Of a DNA stretch of 64,000 nucleotides, positions 28,325 through 38,006 are shown piece by piece (position 1 is the stretch's first letter; the number at the start of each line of letters is the position of its first letter). The translations under genes and the position numbers were made by a program. This DNA is from Methylophaga sp. OBS1 (lineage in GTDB: Bacteria > Pseudomonadota > Gammaproteobacteria > Nitrosococcales > Methylophagaceae): assembly GCF_026319365.1 (NCBI RefSeq), contig NZ_JAPDMS010000006.1, positions 1-64,000 of the forward strand, read 5' to 3'. A model generated the notes under the pieces. It had not been told where the DNA came from, ran no database searches, and saw nothing but the letters and a program-made list of their open reading frames with translations.

Positions 28325-29272
28325 ATGTCAGTTTATACTGAAGTCGGACGCGACGACCTGATCGCGTTTCTGGGAGAGTATGCCGTCGGCGATCTGGTGT
28401 CTTATCAGGGCATCAGTGCCGGTATCGAAAACACCAACTACTTTGTCACCACGACCGAAGGGGAGTTTGTGCTGACGCTGTTCGAGCATCACGACTTCGG
28501 TGAACTCGCCTATTTCCTGGATGTGATGACTTTCTACTATCAGCATGGTATTCCCTCAGCGCACCCCGCGGCTGACCGTGAGGGTCATTACCTGAAAAAA
28601 CTCTGCGGTAAACCGGCTGCACTGGTGTTACGTCTGGATGGGCGTGGCGTGGAGTCGCTGGCGACATCAGCGCAATGTGCTGCAATCGGTGACATTCTGG
28701 CAGAAATGCATCTGGCCGGGCTGGAGTTTAAATCCCGTCGTGCCAGTGAGCGTGGTCATGAATGGCGTCGGCAGACAGCGATGACGTTATTGCCGAAATT
28801 AAATGACGAGCAGGCCACCATTCTCAAAAATGAACTGGCGTTTCAGGCTGGCTATGAAGAACTGGATTTGCCCTGGGGTGTCACGCATTCTGATTTATTC
28901 CGTGATAACGCGCTGTTTGACGGCGATGAGCTTAAAGGCATTATCGATTTCTATTATGCCAGCGACGAATATCTGCTGTATGACCTGGCTGTCGCGGTCA
29001 ATGACTGGTGTGTCGATGAATCGGGCCTGCCGGAACAAAGCCGTTATCAGGCGCTGATGCGGCATTATCTGGCAAAACGTGCACTGACTGAATCCGAAAT
29101 TGCGAATTGGAATCTGGTGCTCAGAGCCGCTGCATTACGTTTCTGGCTGTCACGTCTGCAGGATCAGTTATTCCCACGTGAAGGCGAGCTGACACAGATT
29201 AAAAACCCGGATGCCTTTTTCAACATTCTGATGCATCACCGCGATCATCCTCTCAGTCTAGATCTTGACTGA
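28325..29272 (+). CDS. thrB: Homoserine kinase (protein-kinase-fold type)
   Basis: This 315-residue enzyme belongs to the aminoglycoside-phosphotransferase-like ThrB family, not the GHMP type of E. coli. It begins VYTEVGRDDL. The catalytic stretch is GVTHSDLFRDNALF with Asp in HSD, and the metal Asp in GIIDFYYA. It phosphorylates homoserine for threonine synthesis. It precedes waaC by 6 bp. Confidence 0.93.
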   Translation: MSVYTEVGRDDLIAFLGEYAVGDLVSYQGISAGIENTNYFVTTTEGEFVLTLFEHHDFGELAYFLDVMTFYYQHGIPSAHPAADREGHYLKKLCGKPAALVLRLDGRGVESLATSAQCAAIGDILAEMHLAGLEFKSRRASERGHEWRRQTAMTLLPKLNDEQATILKNELAFQAGYEELDLPWGVTHSDLFRDNALFDGDELKGIIDFYYASDEYLLYDLAVAVNDWCVDESGLPEQSRYQALMRHYLAKRALTESEIANWNLVLRAAALRFWLSRLQDQLFPREGELTQIKNPDAFFNILMHHRDHPLSLDLD

Positions 29273-29278
29273 AGCGTT

Positions 29279-30316
29279 ATGCGCGTTCTCATTATTAAAC
29301 TGACATCCATGGGTGACCTGATGCATGCCCTGCCAGCGCTCACTGATGCAGCTAAGGTTTATCCCGATATTGAATTTGACTGGGTGGTCGATAAAGCCTT
29401 TGCGGCTGTGCCCAAATGGCATCCACGAGTCAGAAATGTGATTACGACATCTCATCGTCGTTGGCGCAAGAGTTGGGTGGGTAGTCTGAAACAAGGTGAA
29501 CTGACCGGCTTTTACAAAGCGCTGAATGCGGATGACTACGATGTCGTCGTCGATATGCAGAATAATCTGAAAAGCGCCCTGGTCAGCCTGCTCAGAAAAG
29601 GCCCGGTTTATGGCCTTGATAAATACAGTTGCCGGGAAAAACCGGCACATCTGGCGTATCGTCATCCAATCAATGTCAATCCCAATCAGCACGCGGTAGA
29701 AAGAATGCGTCAGATCCTGGCGACAGCATTGGGTTATACCGTGCCTGACACGGCGGCAGATTATGGTGTTGACCTCGCGCACTGTCAGCCACCCCAACTC
29801 GACTTTGATCTCGTCAGGCCCTACCTGATGCTGGTACATAACGCCAGCTGGCTGACCAAATTGTGGCCAGTCAAACACTGGCAGTCGCTGGTGTTGAAAG
29901 CCGCCGAAGCCGGTTATCAATGTCTGCTGCCCTGCGGCAACGACGAAGAATATCAGCGTGCCCGGCAGATCGCCTCGGTCAGCAATGAAGCGCAGGCGTT
30001 ACCCAGGTTGCCCCTGAATGATGTTGCCGCCCTGATGCAGAGAGCTGAAGCGGTACTGGCCAGTGATACCGGCCTGGCGCATATGGCAGCCGTGCTGGGT
30101 AAACCGGCGATTACCCTGTATGGTTCCACCGATACCCACCTGATCGGGACTTACGGACAGCAGCAGCATCACCTGATTACCGGCATGACCTGCTCCCCCT
30201 GCTATAAACGCCGCTGTCCGCTGCCAGACTCGAAAGACGGTGAACCTGTGTGCATGGCAGGCATGGAAGTCGACCAGGTCTGGCATAGACTCGAAAGCCT
30301 TTTACAAGCACAATAA
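29279..30316 (+). CDS. waaC: LPS heptosyltransferase I
   Basis: The 345-residue GT9 enzyme adds the first L,D-heptose to Kdo of lipid A. It starts MRVLIIKLTSMGDLMHALPAL, with the acceptor-side Asp in MGD. The donor site contains DTGLAHMAAVLGKPAITLYGSTD. The C-terminal CSPCYKRRCP matches WaaC. With hldE, gmhA and waaF it defines the heptose part of the LPS core. Confidence 0.93.
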   Translation: MRVLIIKLTSMGDLMHALPALTDAAKVYPDIEFDWVVDKAFAAVPKWHPRVRNVITTSHRRWRKSWVGSLKQGELTGFYKALNADDYDVVVDMQNNLKSALVSLLRKGPVYGLDKYSCREKPAHLAYRHPINVNPNQHAVERMRQILATALGYTVPDTAADYGVDLAHCQPPQLDFDLVRPYLMLVHNASWLTKLWPVKHWQSLVLKAAEAGYQCLLPCGNDEEYQRARQIASVSNEAQALPRLPLNDVAALMQRAEAVLASDTGLAHMAAVLGKPAITLYGSTDTHLIGTYGQQQHHLITGMTCSPCYKRRCPLPDSKDGEPVCMAGMEVDQVWHRLESLLQAQ

Positions 30317-30355
30317 CGCCATTATTCACTGGCAGTTGGCCTCATAAAATCTAAT

Positions 30356-31804
30356 ATGAAACATTCTTTTCCTGAATTTCATCTTGCCCGTGTTGCCGTC
30401 GTTGGTGACCTGATGCTGGACCGTTTTTATTTCGGCAAAGCCAGCCGGATCTCACCGGAAGCGCCGGTACCTGTGGTGAATGTGGACCGGCTGGAAGATT
30501 TACCTGGTGGTGCCGGCAATGTGGCGATGAATATTGCCTCGTTGGGGGCCAATTGCACTATCAGCGGCCTGACCGGTGAAGATGAAGCCGCGGCCGTGCT
30601 TAAGCAGCGCCTCAATGCAGTTGGTGTGAACTGTCTGTTTCACCAGACGACTGAGGCCGGCACCATTATCAAGTCCCGGGTGATCAGCAGTCACCAGCAG
30701 CTTATCCGGCTGGATTTCGAAAAACGTTTTGAAGCAGCTTTGCCCCAGCAATTGCAGGCTCTGGTGGACCAGATCACTGAGCAGGCGCAGGTGCTGGTGC
30801 TGTCGGATTACAACAAGGGTACTTTATCTGAGCCACAGTTCTGGATTACGCAGGCCCGGCAGAAAAAACTTCCTGTGCTGGTGGACCCCAAGGGCAGTGA
30901 TTTCAATAAATATCGCGGCGCCGATCTGATGACGCCCAATATGAGCGAATTCGAAGCGGTGGTGGGCCCGGTGGTCTCAGAACAGGATCTCATCAGTAAA
31001 GCCCAGACCCTGATTAAACAGCTTGATATCAAGGCGATCCTGATTACCCGCAGTGAACAGGGTATGACCCTGATTCGGGCCGATCAGCCCGAGTTTCATC
31101 TGCCGGCGATTGCCAAGGAAGTTGCTGATGTCACCGGCGCCGGTGATACCGTGATATCAACCCTGGCCTCGGCACTGGCGGCGGGTGCGGACCTGGAATA
31201 TGCAGTCACACTGGCTAATGTGGCGGCCAGTATTGTTGTGAGTAAACTGGGCACGTCCACTGTGAGCGGTCCCGAACTCAAAGCCGAGTATGAGCGCCAT
31301 CAGGGTGCTAATGCTACTGATCACAGCTTTGCCGGTGCCGTCACCGTGGAACAGCTTAAAATCGCCGTCGATCAAGCCAAGCAGCGCGGCGAAAAAATCG
31401 TCTTTACCAATGGCTGTTTCGATATTCTGCATGCCGGCCATGTGACTTATCTGCAGCAGGCCAGAAAACTGGGTGACAGGTTGGTTGTGGCTATCAACAC
31501 CGATGAGTCAGTGACCAAACTGAAAGGCGAAGGCCGGCCGATAAATACCGCCGAGCGTCGTCTTACTGTGCTGGCAGGGCTCGCTGATGTCGACTGGGTG
31601 ACCTGCTTTCCGGGCGATACCCCGGAAGAATTATTACGCCTGATTCAGCCCGATGTACTGGTCAAAGGCGGTGACTACGACAAAAAAGGTGTGGTCGGCT
31701 GGGAAATCGTCGAAGGCTACGGCGGTGAAGTGAAAGTGATGGGGCTGGTGGAAAACTGCTCCACCACAGCGATTGTGAATAAAATCAACACTTCAAAAGC
31801 CTAG
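30356..31804 (+). CDS. hldE: Bifunctional heptose kinase / adenylyltransferase
   Basis: In this 482-residue fusion, residues 1 to about 320 are a PfkB-family kinase (GDLMLDRFYFG, PGGAGNVAMN, and DVTGAGDTV with the catalytic Asp). Residues about 345 to 482 are a nucleotidyltransferase (TNGCFDILHAGHVTYL). Together they make ADP-heptose from heptose 7-phosphate. It is 39 bp after waaC, and the phosphatase gmhB is not in the window. Confidence 0.96.
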   Translation: MKHSFPEFHLARVAVVGDLMLDRFYFGKASRISPEAPVPVVNVDRLEDLPGGAGNVAMNIASLGANCTISGLTGEDEAAAVLKQRLNAVGVNCLFHQTTEAGTIIKSRVISSHQQLIRLDFEKRFEAALPQQLQALVDQITEQAQVLVLSDYNKGTLSEPQFWITQARQKKLPVLVDPKGSDFNKYRGADLMTPNMSEFEAVVGPVVSEQDLISKAQTLIKQLDIKAILITRSEQGMTLIRADQPEFHLPAIAKEVADVTGAGDTVISTLASALAAGADLEYAVTLANVAASIVVSKLGTSTVSGPELKAEYERHQGANATDHSFAGAVTVEQLKIAVDQAKQRGEKIVFTNGCFDILHAGHVTYLQQARKLGDRLVVAINTDESVTKLKGEGRPINTAERRLTVLAGLADVDWVTCFPGDTPEELLRLIQPDVLVKGGDYDKKGVVGWEIVEGYGGEVKVMGLVENCSTTAIVNKINTSKA

Positions 31805-31805
31805 T

Positions 31806-31834
31806 GGATAAATAATAAAAAAGCCTATTTATCC
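31806..31834. repeat. Hairpin and dispersed-repeat-like sequence after hldE
   Basis: GGATAAATA at 31806-31814 pairs with TATTTATCC at 31826-31834. The following 140 bp contain GCTGATTACACCGATTTACGCTGATT and a CTGCGTTTATCTGCG stretch like degenerate repeats seen in other genomes. There is no T-tract, so termination is doubtful. Confidence 0.4.
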
Positions 31835-31977
31835 GCTGATTACACCGATTTACGCTGATTCTATTATTTACCAAAAATAACGTTGTATTAGTCAACGCCC
31901 TGAACCGAACCTGTTATATGGGCTTGTATGAGATCGACTAAAAGGTCGTGAGTTTCATCTGCGTTTATCTGCGAAAT

Positions 31978-32796
31978 CTATGGATTAAGCTTTTTTAGAG
32001 CATTCATTGCTTTAGATACATTATCCTCAAGGTGTGTCGGGTTAATGGTACCGATGATTACGCTGCTGACGGCGGGCTCACGGAAGATAAAATCAAAATT
32101 CGCCTGCACAATATCGGTGTTGTCGGAGCCATGCGCCAAATGACCGCTGCCCAGCGCTTTTTTGATAAAAATGCCCTTGTTGTTTTCAGCGGCTTTATCC
32201 AACACCGCCTGCTCCTGCTTATATTCCAGGTTATGCATTACCATCGCCAGGTCTGACTGTTCCAGGGCCAGCAGGCCGCCTTCGACCGTCTTGGTCGACA
32301 TGCCTGTGGCACGAATCAGCCCACGCTGTTTTAAGGTATTGAGGGTGTCCAGCGCACCATGCTGTTCAATGACTTCTCTATCATTACCGTCAGAGTGAAT
32401 CAAAACGATATCCAGCACGTCTCGATTAAGCTGTTTGAGACTATTTTCAACGCTTTGGGTAATGGATTCAGGACTGAAGTCATAACGTGATTCGCCCGTT
32501 TGCGGGTCGAAATATTCGCCTGCCTTGGTCGCGATGACCCAGTCATGCGGAATTTTGGGCAATAGCTGCCCCAGTCGAGTTTCACTATTACCGTAGGCCG
32601 GTGCGGTATCAATCAGGTTGATGCCCAAATCCCAGGCCAGGGCCAGCAGATTGAGCGCCTCTGTATCACCGGGTATTTTAAAGCCGGTTGGGTATTTGAC
32701 CGCTTTGTCCCGTCCCAGCTTCACAGTACCCAGCCCTAAAGGTGAGACGGCCACCCCAGTATCAGCAATCTCTCTGCGCTCAGTCAGTGTGTTCAT
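31978..32796 (-). CDS. Aldo/keto reductase family protein
   Basis: 272 residues from MNTLTERR at 32796, whose ATG overlaps the previous stop. It is a TIM-barrel oxidoreductase. The catalytic Asp and Tyr are in LIDTAPAYGNSE, the Lys in VIATKAGEY and the His in VLIHSDG. The C-terminus has the NADP-binding SSVIIGTINPTHLEDN. The substrate is unknown. Translational coupling to an FAD oxidoreductase and gmhA suggests a sugar- or envelope-related job, which is inference. Confidence 0.85.
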   Translation of the reverse strand: MNTLTERREIADTGVAVSPLGLGTVKLGRDKAVKYPTGFKIPGDTEALNLLALAWDLGINLIDTAPAYGNSETRLGQLLPKIPHDWVIATKAGEYFDPQTGESRYDFSPESITQSVENSLKQLNRDVLDIVLIHSDGNDREVIEQHGALDTLNTLKQRGLIRATGMSTKTVEGGLLALEQSDLAMVMHNLEYKQEQAVLDKAAENNKGIFIKKALGSGHLAHGSDNTDIVQANFDFIFREPAVSSVIIGTINPTHLEDNVSKAMNALKKLNP

Positions 32797-33989
32797 GCAA
32801 ATGCCCGATCCCACAGTGGTGCTGCAATGCCGGGATGTGGAAAGTCCGGATTATGGTGCTCGCCGGCTTTCAGCTTGGCTGATTCGAGTGCTGCCAGCAT
32901 CTGATCAGCCAGATCCGGTGCCAGCGCCAGTTTGGTCGGCCAGCAGACATGCAGGTTATCGCGACTGCTGATAAAAGCTGTGTCCGGACGGCTGAGACTG
33001 GATTGCTTGGGTTCAGCGCGATTGACTGGGTGGGTCGCCCATTCCAGTTCCGGCAGACTGACCCAGGGCAGAATATCGGCCAGTAATTCTCTGGCTTCAG
33101 TAACCAACTCTTCATGGCTTTTATTGACGCCTTCCTCGGCAATATTGCCGCCGATATACCAGACTACATTGTCGTGCTGGTCTTTATGACTGGAGATGGT
33201 TGCGATAGGTTTTGAACCACTACCCAAGCTGTGCGCGTAGATCAACGGTAAGGGATTTTGTAAGCCCTTACTTTTGCACAGGACCATCTGCAGCGGTCGT
33301 CGCTGCATTTGCGGTTGGACCTGAGACAAGCCTTGCAACAGTTTTTCATTACCCTCGCCGGCGGTCAGCACAAACTGCTGCGCCTGGATTTCGTACTGAT
33401 CGCCAATGGCTAGAGTTGAGACAGGGCCGGAACTGGGTTGCCATTGATAGTCTGCATTCGGGGGCACCGCGAGCATGCGTTGCTGCCAGGGTTTGACCAG
33501 TTCATCGATCAGACTGACGACGTCCAGCACCGGTTCATCCAACTGATACAAAGCGCCTTTAAATGCTTTGTCAGTGAAGATAGCCGGGCGGTTTTCTTTT
33601 TTCACCGGCTGCATGCGGCTGCGCAATGCTTTGCTGGCGAAAAAGGACACCATTTTTGAGGACAGGCGGTCCTTGGACCACAGCAGTTGATGCTCGGTGA
33701 GCTTTTTGACGCCGGATAAGTCGATCTCACCCTGCCCTTCCAGACAGGCTTTCCAGCGTGCCGGCATGCTGCTGATAACCTGAGCCGCCCTGGAGAGAAT
33801 GCCATTGAGTGCGTACTTACTGCCGCCGTGAATAATGCCCTGTGAACTCAGCGTCTGACCCCGGCCGATTTCACCGTTTTCCAGCAACAGGGCATGAAAG
33901 CCGAGATCATTCAGTCTTCGATGCAGCCAAAGACCGGCAATGCCGGCCCCGATAATCACGACATCGGTAGTGAGCTGCTGTCGACTCAT
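32793..33989 (-). CDS. FAD-dependent oxidoreductase (DAO family)
   Basis: This 398-residue protein has an N-terminal Rossmann motif VVIIGAGIAGLWLHRRL and the SSQGIIHGGSKY segment typical of glycerol-3-phosphate dehydrogenase/DAO-type flavoproteins. No membrane segment is seen. The substrate is unknown. Four-base overlaps with gmhA upstream and the aldo/keto reductase downstream make a tight three-gene operon. Confidence 0.8.
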   Translation of the reverse strand: MSRQQLTTDVVIIGAGIAGLWLHRRLNDLGFHALLLENGEIGRGQTLSSQGIIHGGSKYALNGILSRAAQVISSMPARWKACLEGQGEIDLSGVKKLTEHQLLWSKDRLSSKMVSFFASKALRSRMQPVKKENRPAIFTDKAFKGALYQLDEPVLDVVSLIDELVKPWQQRMLAVPPNADYQWQPSSGPVSTLAIGDQYEIQAQQFVLTAGEGNEKLLQGLSQVQPQMQRRPLQMVLCKSKGLQNPLPLIYAHSLGSGSKPIATISSHKDQHDNVVWYIGGNIAEEGVNKSHEELVTEARELLADILPWVSLPELEWATHPVNRAEPKQSSLSRPDTAFISSRDNLHVCWPTKLALAPDLADQMLAALESAKLKAGEHHNPDFPHPGIAAPLWDRAFA

Positions 33990-34549
33990 GAATCAGCGAG
34001 GGCCTCGTCCAGGGCTTCGCACAGCCAGTGACCGATCAGGATATGGCCTTCCTGAACGCGGGCAGTTTCCTTGCTCGGCACGCAGATGCAGTCATCGGCA
34101 ATGGTTTTAAGTTTGCCGCCCTCTGCGCCGGTGAAGGCGCAGGTCCAGATAGCATTCTGTTGTGCGGTTTTAATGCCATTAATCACATTGGCGCTGTTGC
34201 CGGAAGTCGACAAACCAATCGCGATATCACCGGGCTTGCCCAGGCCCTCGATTTGCCGGTCGAAGACGGTTTCAAAACTGTAGTCATTGCTATGCGCAGT
34301 GAGGATCGAGGTGTCAGTGGTCAGGGCGATAGCACCGTAGGCTTTGCGATCACGGTGATAACGGACAATAAATTCTGCCGCCAGATGCTGAGCATCTGAG
34401 GCGCTGCCGCCATTACCGAAAAACAAGACTTTATTACCCGCCAGCAGGCAATCCTTTACCCGCTGCATCAGTTGATTGACCTGAGGCTCCAGTTCGAACA
34501 GGCCTGAAATCATCTCCTGATGACGTTGAATGGTGGCTTTGAATGACAC
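33986..34549 (-). CDS. gmhA: Sedoheptulose 7-phosphate isomerase
   Basis: The 187-residue SIS-domain protein contains VLFFGNGGSASDAQHLAAEF and the phosphate-binding GLSTSGNSANVI. Catalytic Glu in AAEF and the His in EGHILIGHWLCE match GmhA. It starts the ADP-heptose pathway. The related replication factor DiaA is an alternative, but the heptose genes next door favour GmhA. Confidence 0.9.
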   Translation of the reverse strand: MSFKATIQRHQEMISGLFELEPQVNQLMQRVKDCLLAGNKVLFFGNGGSASDAQHLAAEFIVRYHRDRKAYGAIALTTDTSILTAHSNDYSFETVFDRQIEGLGKPGDIAIGLSTSGNSANVINGIKTAQQNAIWTCAFTGAEGGKLKTIADDCICVPSKETARVQEGHILIGHWLCEALDEALADS

Positions 34550-34696
34550 GGCTTACCTCTGTATCTGTCAGGTGGTACTATTGCGTCTGTCTGTGGACCG
34601 CAACCCGGCTTGTTGTAGGACAGACTCATTTTAGAGTAATGCGGTTCAAGTTGTTAGTGTCAGCGCTGCTTTTTTCAACCGGAGATTATCCAGACC

Positions 34697-35791
34697 ATGC
34701 ACCTAGCTTTTGCCATCACGGAATTTCTTCCCAAGGGTGGCGCGCAACGGGATTTTATTGCTGTTGTGACTGAGATGGCCAAAAGAGGACATCAGATATC
34801 GATGATCACGCTGAAAACGCAGGGTGATATCAATAAAGACTGGACGCTATATGAGTTGGGTAACAACCAGACGACCCACCAAGGTCGCATCAAGGCCTTG
34901 TCCGACTATGTTGTCTCTTTGAAAAAGCGGGGCCTGTTTGACGCCATTATCGGGTTCACCAAGCTGGCTGGACTGGATGCGTATTTCGCGGCTGATCCCT
35001 GCTTTACGGCTAACCGTTTTAAAGGTCTGAACAAGCTATTGCCGCGTTATCGCACTTATGCGGCGATTGAGAAAGCGTTATTCAGCAATCCCGCGCTCAA
35101 GGTTTTTTTTCTGACCGAGCATCAACGCCAGCAGTACCTGGAGAACTTTGAACTTAAGCAGGATAATCAGGCGGTTTTACCGGTCAGTGTTGAAGAAAAA
35201 TTTCATTTCACCCAGGCACGATTGGAATCAGGCCGTGTCTTTCGCCAGCAAACGCAACAGGCCGAAAACCGGATTTTATTGCTGTTTGTCGCGGCAGACT
35301 TCAACATCAAGGGACTGGATCGCGTTATCGAGGCGCTATCAGCATTGCGCTTTGTTGCCCGTAGTCAATTCGAATTATGGATTGTCGGCAATGGTAAACA
35401 AGCCAACTATGAACCCCGCTTACAGCAATTGACGGGTCTCAACTACCGCTTCTGGGGCGGACAGACCGAACTGGCACCATTTTATTTCGCCGCAGACTTA
35501 CTAGTGCATCCAGCGCGAAAAGAAGCCGCCGGGATGGTGCTGGCTGAGGCTGCTGCTGCCCGGTTACCGATGCTGATCAGTGATATCTGTGGTTATGCGC
35601 CTCTGGCTAAGCAGTCACCTTTCTCGCAGATAATCGACGAAAAAAACTGCATTAAAGCTCTGGTCGAGGCGCTTAATACCTACAGTAAGCAGCCCGAAGC
35701 ACTACCCAGAACAGAATCCAACCCACTGGTTTCAGCGGCCTCACGGGCATTATTCTGCGCGGACAAAATAGAGACTTGGTGCCAGCCATGA
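34697..35791 (+). CDS. GT4-family LPS core glycosyltransferase, WaaG paralogue
   Basis: The 364-residue GT-B enzyme has the WaaG-like segments GFTKLAGLDAYFAADPCF near 90-110 and HPARKEAAGMVLAEA near 275, the donor-binding EX7E region. It is more divergent than the second WaaG-like protein at 38006 and lacks the N-terminal CLYKYFPFGG. It begins the plus-strand kinase/glycosyltransferase run. The sugar transferred is unknown. Confidence 0.75.
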   Translation: MHLAFAITEFLPKGGAQRDFIAVVTEMAKRGHQISMITLKTQGDINKDWTLYELGNNQTTHQGRIKALSDYVVSLKKRGLFDAIIGFTKLAGLDAYFAADPCFTANRFKGLNKLLPRYRTYAAIEKALFSNPALKVFFLTEHQRQQYLENFELKQDNQAVLPVSVEEKFHFTQARLESGRVFRQQTQQAENRILLLFVAADFNIKGLDRVIEALSALRFVARSQFELWIVGNGKQANYEPRLQQLTGLNYRFWGGQTELAPFYFAADLLVHPARKEAAGMVLAEAAAARLPMLISDICGYAPLAKQSPFSQIIDEKNCIKALVEALNTYSKQPEALPRTESNPLVSAASRALFCADKIETWCQP

Positions 35792-36606
35792 AAAAAGCTT
35801 TTTACCTTCGTAAAGAACTGGCTGAGGCGTGGCAGGATAAAGACGTGTTCAGTTTGCTGAAGACATTGCCGGGTGATGTCTTCCGCGACAAAGAGGGGCG
35901 GCGTACACTTCGCTTTGAGCAACAGGGACGAAGTTATTTCCTGAAATATCATGCCGGAGTTGGCTGGGGAGAAATTATTAAGAACCTGCTCCAGTTCAGA
36001 ATACCGATAATCAGTGCCCGCAACGAATGGCAGGCGGTACAGCGGCTACATGAGCTGGGCATTGGTACAATGACACTGGCAGGATATGGAGAGCGTGGAC
36101 TGAATCCGGCTCGTCGCGAATCCTTTGTTATTACCGACGAACTCACCGGCACCATGAGTCTTGAGCATGTCGGGCGACAGTGGCAACAGCGTAGGCCCAG
36201 TTTCCGCAGCAAACAGATACTGATTCGCAAACTGGCAGAGATGAGTCGCAAGATGCATCAGGCCGGCATTAATCACCGTGACTATTATCTTTGTCACGTG
36301 CTGTTAACCGAGGATTTCGCTGAACATAATCAAATCAGCGAATATACCGAGCCGTTTCTGATTGATTTGCATCGTACCCAGATTCGCCGTCGTGTTCCGA
36401 CTCGCTGGCTGGTCAAAGATCTGGGCTCTCTGTATTTCTCCGCGCATGAAGTCAAACTCAGCCAGCGGGATAAGTTTCGTTTTATTCAATATTATTCCGG
36501 CCTCGACTTACGGCAGGCCTTGAATCAACAAGGTGATTTCTGGCGCAAAGTGGAGGCACGGGCGCAAAGGCTGTTGGAAAAATGGCACAGGCACAATGCG
36601 TCATGA
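35788..36606 (+). CDS. waaP: LPS core heptose(I) kinase
   Basis: 272 residues from MKKAFYLRKE; the ATG overlaps the previous stop (ATGA). Kinase-fold features: Lys in YFLKYHAGVGWGE, catalytic HRDYYLCHVLL near 162, and metal Asp in FLIDLHRTQ. WaaP phosphorylates heptose I of the inner core and is essential in Pseudomonas. The gene overlaps the next kinase gene by four bases. Confidence 0.9.
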   Translation: MKKAFYLRKELAEAWQDKDVFSLLKTLPGDVFRDKEGRRTLRFEQQGRSYFLKYHAGVGWGEIIKNLLQFRIPIISARNEWQAVQRLHELGIGTMTLAGYGERGLNPARRESFVITDELTGTMSLEHVGRQWQQRRPSFRSKQILIRKLAEMSRKMHQAGINHRDYYLCHVLLTEDFAEHNQISEYTEPFLIDLHRTQIRRRVPTRWLVKDLGSLYFSAHEVKLSQRDKFRFIQYYSGLDLRQALNQQGDFWRKVEARAQRLLEKWHRHNAS

Positions 36607-38006
36607 ATGACCCTGTGAAGCAGTTTCTGGCTGGTGAACAAGTTCCTGAGGGATTTGTACTGGAAGTGGACGGCGAGCAATACCATTGCGAACGCGTTCT
36701 CCGCTGGTTGCCGGGCCAGAGACTGGTGGTCAGAGCATTGCACCAGGGTGCTCCTTTATTACTGAAACTGTTTGCGCCGAATAAAAAAGGCTGGCGTGAG
36801 CTGTCACGCGAACAGCATGGTTATAAAGCCTGTAAAGCTGCCGGTATCCGGGTCCCGGCTGAAAAGCTGATCAGCGATGACTTTGCCGGCTGTCTGGCCG
36901 TGGCTTATGAATTTATCGCTGATGCCAGTCCTTTCAAGCTGGTTGGCGCCAACCAGGCACAGATGGTTCCGGCTCTGTTGCAGCTGATGGTAAGCTGTCA
37001 CCAGGCAGGTATATACCAGCATGATATTCATACTGACAACATGCTCATGACCCCTCGCGGACTGGTTCTGATTGACTTGGCTTCAGTCAGGGGGCAACCT
37101 GGAGTGTCTCTGAACACCAAAAAAAGTCTTAATAATATTGCAAGACTGCTGGCCCAGTTTGTCCCGGAACAACAGCAACTGATTCTGACTAAACTGAATC
37201 TGTATTACCAAGCCAGAGGCTGGGTATACGGTCAGGCAGAGCGGGAACAATTCAAGTCTCTGCTCAATAAGGCCTGGCAAAAACGCAAAGATAATTACCT
37301 GAGCAAATGTTTCCGCCCCTGTACGATGACAGCCTACGACAAAGACAATCATCTGGAATATGCTGTCAAACGCGCATTCTTTGACCAAATCGGTGATCAC
37401 GCCATTCGTAATATCAACACTTTCGTGGAACAGGGTGAGAAGCTGAAGCAGGGTAACAGTGCCACAGTCGTTGTGACAGAAATGGCGGAACGGCAGGTGG
37501 TGATCAAACGCTACAACATTAAATCACACTGGCATTTCCTTAAACGTTTCTGGCGCCCCAGTCGCGCTGCCAATGCCTGGCGACAGGGCAACCTGCTGGC
37601 ACTACTGGGTATCCCCACACCGACGGTGCTCGGTTTTGTAGAGAAACGTTTCGGACCATTCAGAAAACAAGCCTATCTGATCACGGAATATCGACAGGGT
37701 GCCAGAGAGATTTCTGAGGTTTACCGGGCAACTTCTCCCTCAACAGCAGAACTGAATCAGCTTCACCGGATTTTCAGCTTGATGCGAGATTATCAGCTCA
37801 GTCACGGCGATTTGAAAGCAAGTAATCTGTTAATGTCTGAGGTAGGAGAAATCGAACTTATCGACCTGGATGCGATGACTCAGCATCGCTGTGCGTGGTT
37901 ATTCAGACGGGCATTCGCCCGGGACCAGAAACGCTTTTTGCGTAACTGGCAGGGTAAAGCTTTATATTCACGCTTCAAACTAATGATTGAGAATCTGGCG
38001 CAGTAA
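36603..38006 (+). CDS. Tandem kinase-fold LPS core protein (WapQ-like)
   Basis: 467 residues from MNDPVKQF (ATGA overlap with waaP). Two kinase-like domains sit in one chain. Domain 1 (about 1-235) has Lys55 in LLLKLF, catalytic-type HDIHTDN (140-146) and metal Asp158 in LIDLAS. Domain 2 (about 240-467) has Lys in VVIKRYN, catalytic HGDLKASN and metal Asp in LIDLDAM. Both therefore look competent. The size and double layout recall the WapQ-type protein of the Pseudomonas aeruginosa core locus, a comparison made from memory. It may phosphorylate two core positions. Confidence 0.75.
   Translation: MNDPVKQFLAGEQVPEGFVLEVDGEQYHCERVLRWLPGQRLVVRALHQGAPLLLKLFAPNKKGWRELSREQHGYKACKAAGIRVPAEKLISDDFAGCLAVAYEFIADASPFKLVGANQAQMVPALLQLMVSCHQAGIYQHDIHTDNMLMTPRGLVLIDLASVRGQPGVSLNTKKSLNNIARLLAQFVPEQQQLILTKLNLYYQARGWVYGQAEREQFKSLLNKAWQKRKDNYLSKCFRPCTMTAYDKDNHLEYAVKRAFFDQIGDHAIRNINTFVEQGEKLKQGNSATVVVTEMAERQVVIKRYNIKSHWHFLKRFWRPSRAANAWRQGNLLALLGIPTPTVLGFVEKRFGPFRKQAYLITEYRQGAREISEVYRATSPSTAELNQLHRIFSLMRDYQLSHGDLKASNLLMSEVGEIELIDLDAMTQHRCAWLFRRAFARDQKRFLRNWQGKALYSRFKLMIENLAQ

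Noticed and set aside
34550..34696. Short frame in the gmhA-glycosyltransferase gap
   Set aside because: It overlaps the next gene start and has no ribosome site or family features; the gap more likely holds divergent promoters.
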